A stretch of 7,076 nt of DNA from Pseudomonadota bacterium (GTDB lineage: Bacteria; Myxococcota_A; Polyangia; Fen-1088), in contig JAEXQJ010000288.1 of the NCBI GenBank assembly GCA_023438785.1, positions 1 to 7,076 on the forward strand, read 5' to 3'. Below the pieces are notes generated by a model, which made no database searches, had not been told where the DNA came from, and saw only the letters and a program-made list of their open reading frames with translations. Below are positions 6,781 through 7,076 of the stretch, piece by piece; the stretch's first letter is position 1; every line of letters begins with the position of its first letter. The position numbers and the translations under genes are program-made.

Positions 6781-6960
6781 CTGGATATCCTGGCTGAGGA
6801 GCGACGCGACCAAGTCGCGTTGGCGTCGATTCCTGCCTTCCCGGGCTTGCACCCAGTGGCAAACGGGAACCTTCTTCTCCCTTACAGTGGCGGGACCGCG
6901 CCGGATTCACACCGGCTTCCCCTTCCGCGATCGCTATTCGGTTTTCAGAACCAGCGCACC
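6779..6960 (-). ncRNA. Cobalamin (adenosylcobalamin-type) riboswitch aptamer
   Basis: Leader RNA element that binds a cobalamin and normally represses the genes downstream. Read on the - strand the class signature is clear: GGGGAAGCCGGTGTGAATCC (6921-6902), the P5 stem GCCGG/CCGGC with loop TGTGAAT, TCCCGCCACTGTAA (6895-6882), a second GCCACTG (6860-6854), CCCGGGAAGGC ending at 6835, a variable arm with ACGCGAC/GTCGCGT pairing around a TTG loop, and the B12 box AGCCAGGATATCCAGCC (6795-6779), which resembles the consensus with one extra base. The closing stem pairs GCTGG (6955-6951) with CCAGC (6784-6780). It lies about 90 bases upstream of the receptor start and should control receptor, lipoprotein and cobT together. 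The exact 5' boundary is approximate. Confidence 0.97.
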
Positions 6961-6986
6961 CTAGTGATGCCAAGTCGGCGTGTCAA
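6958..6986 (-). promoter_or_regulatory. Candidate sigma-70 promoter of the riboswitch operon
   Basis: On the - strand, a perfect -35 TTGACA (6986-6981) is followed after 17 bases by TAGGGT (6963-6958), a 3 of 6 match to the -10 consensus. It is the best promoter-like match upstream of the riboswitch. One problem: the predicted start near 6951 would cut off the 5' side of the aptamer closing stem (6955-6951). Either initiation is a few bases earlier or the true promoter lies further upstream. The -35 box also overlaps the stop codon of the edge gene. Confidence 0.35.
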
Positions 6987-7076
6987 GCAGCGCTTCGACT
7001 TAGGCTCACCAGCGCTCGCTTGACAGCGCACGGCCCGATCCCTAGCTTGCGTGCGGTTCGCAAAACTGAATAGGAC
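6983..7076 (-). CDS. C-terminal tail of a helix-turn-helix protein (partial)
   Basis: Only the last 30 residues are visible, read on the - strand in the frame starting at 7075 and ending in TGA at 6985-6983. They begin SYSVLRTARKLGIG and end VKRALVSLSRSAA. The segment TARKLGIG followed by AVKRAL fits a helix-turn-helix such as those closing serine recombinases/resolvases or some transcription regulators. The rest of the gene lies beyond the window edge. It could be a full gene, a remnant of a mobile element, or a chance frame. If real, it ends just before the riboswitch, pointing the same way as the cobalamin operon. Confidence 0.45.
   Translation of the reverse strand, partial: SYSVLRTARKLGIGPCAVKRALVSLSRSAA

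Noticed and set aside
6704..6973. An 89-codon open frame on the - strand over the leader
   Set aside because: It is the riboswitch itself translated. The RNA motifs explain the sequence, and the peptide shows no family features.
5362..7023. A 553-codon open frame on the + strand
   Set aside because: It is antisense to the receptor and to the riboswitch. Its length follows from the high GC content, and its translation is compositionally skewed without recognisable motifs.

Overview
This is a GC-rich window, dense in genes, from a Gram-negative bacterium. It carries an outer-membrane TonB-dependent receptor and a lipoprotein whose mature N-terminus is rich in Asp, Ala, Ser, Pro and Glu. Together with the base composition this looks like a myxobacterium or related Myxococcota/deltaproteobacterium. 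That placement is inferred from style, not from a marker gene.

Layout, left to right: (1) a radical SAM activase of the NrdG2 type on the + strand (18-818); (2) cobU on the - strand (740-1291), convergent with it and overlapping its 3' end; (3) cobS on the + strand (1366-2163), divergent from cobU across a 74-bp spacer; (4) a - strand operon of three genes, read right to left: a BtuB-like TonB-dependent receptor (6687-4597), a beta-propeller lipoprotein (4600-3245) and cobT (3245-2187). Upstream of the receptor is a cobalamin riboswitch (about 6779-6960). At the right edge is the C-terminal tail of a helix-turn-helix protein on the - strand, too short to name.

The theme is cobalamin acquisition and completion. 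The receptor and lipoprotein would capture corrinoids at the cell surface. CobU (cobinamide kinase/guanylyltransferase), CobT (lower-ligand phosphoribosyltransferase) and CobS (cobalamin synthase) are the core nucleotide-loop assembly enzymes that turn cobinamide into cobalamin. No corrin-ring genes and no BtuCDF inner-membrane transporter lie in the window, so the locus reads as salvage or finishing. The three-gene operon is joined by stop/start overlaps (ATGA, then TAATG), so one riboswitch is placed to control surface uptake and cobT together.

The most interesting points are: the propeller lipoprotein coupled to a BtuB-like receptor, which recalls the BtuB-BtuG pair of Bacteroides in a different phylum; long perfect inverted repeats at both convergent gene junctions, one buried in the last codons of cobS; and a plausible Shine-Dalgarno-sequestering helix and L5-L13 kissing partner in the riboswitch.
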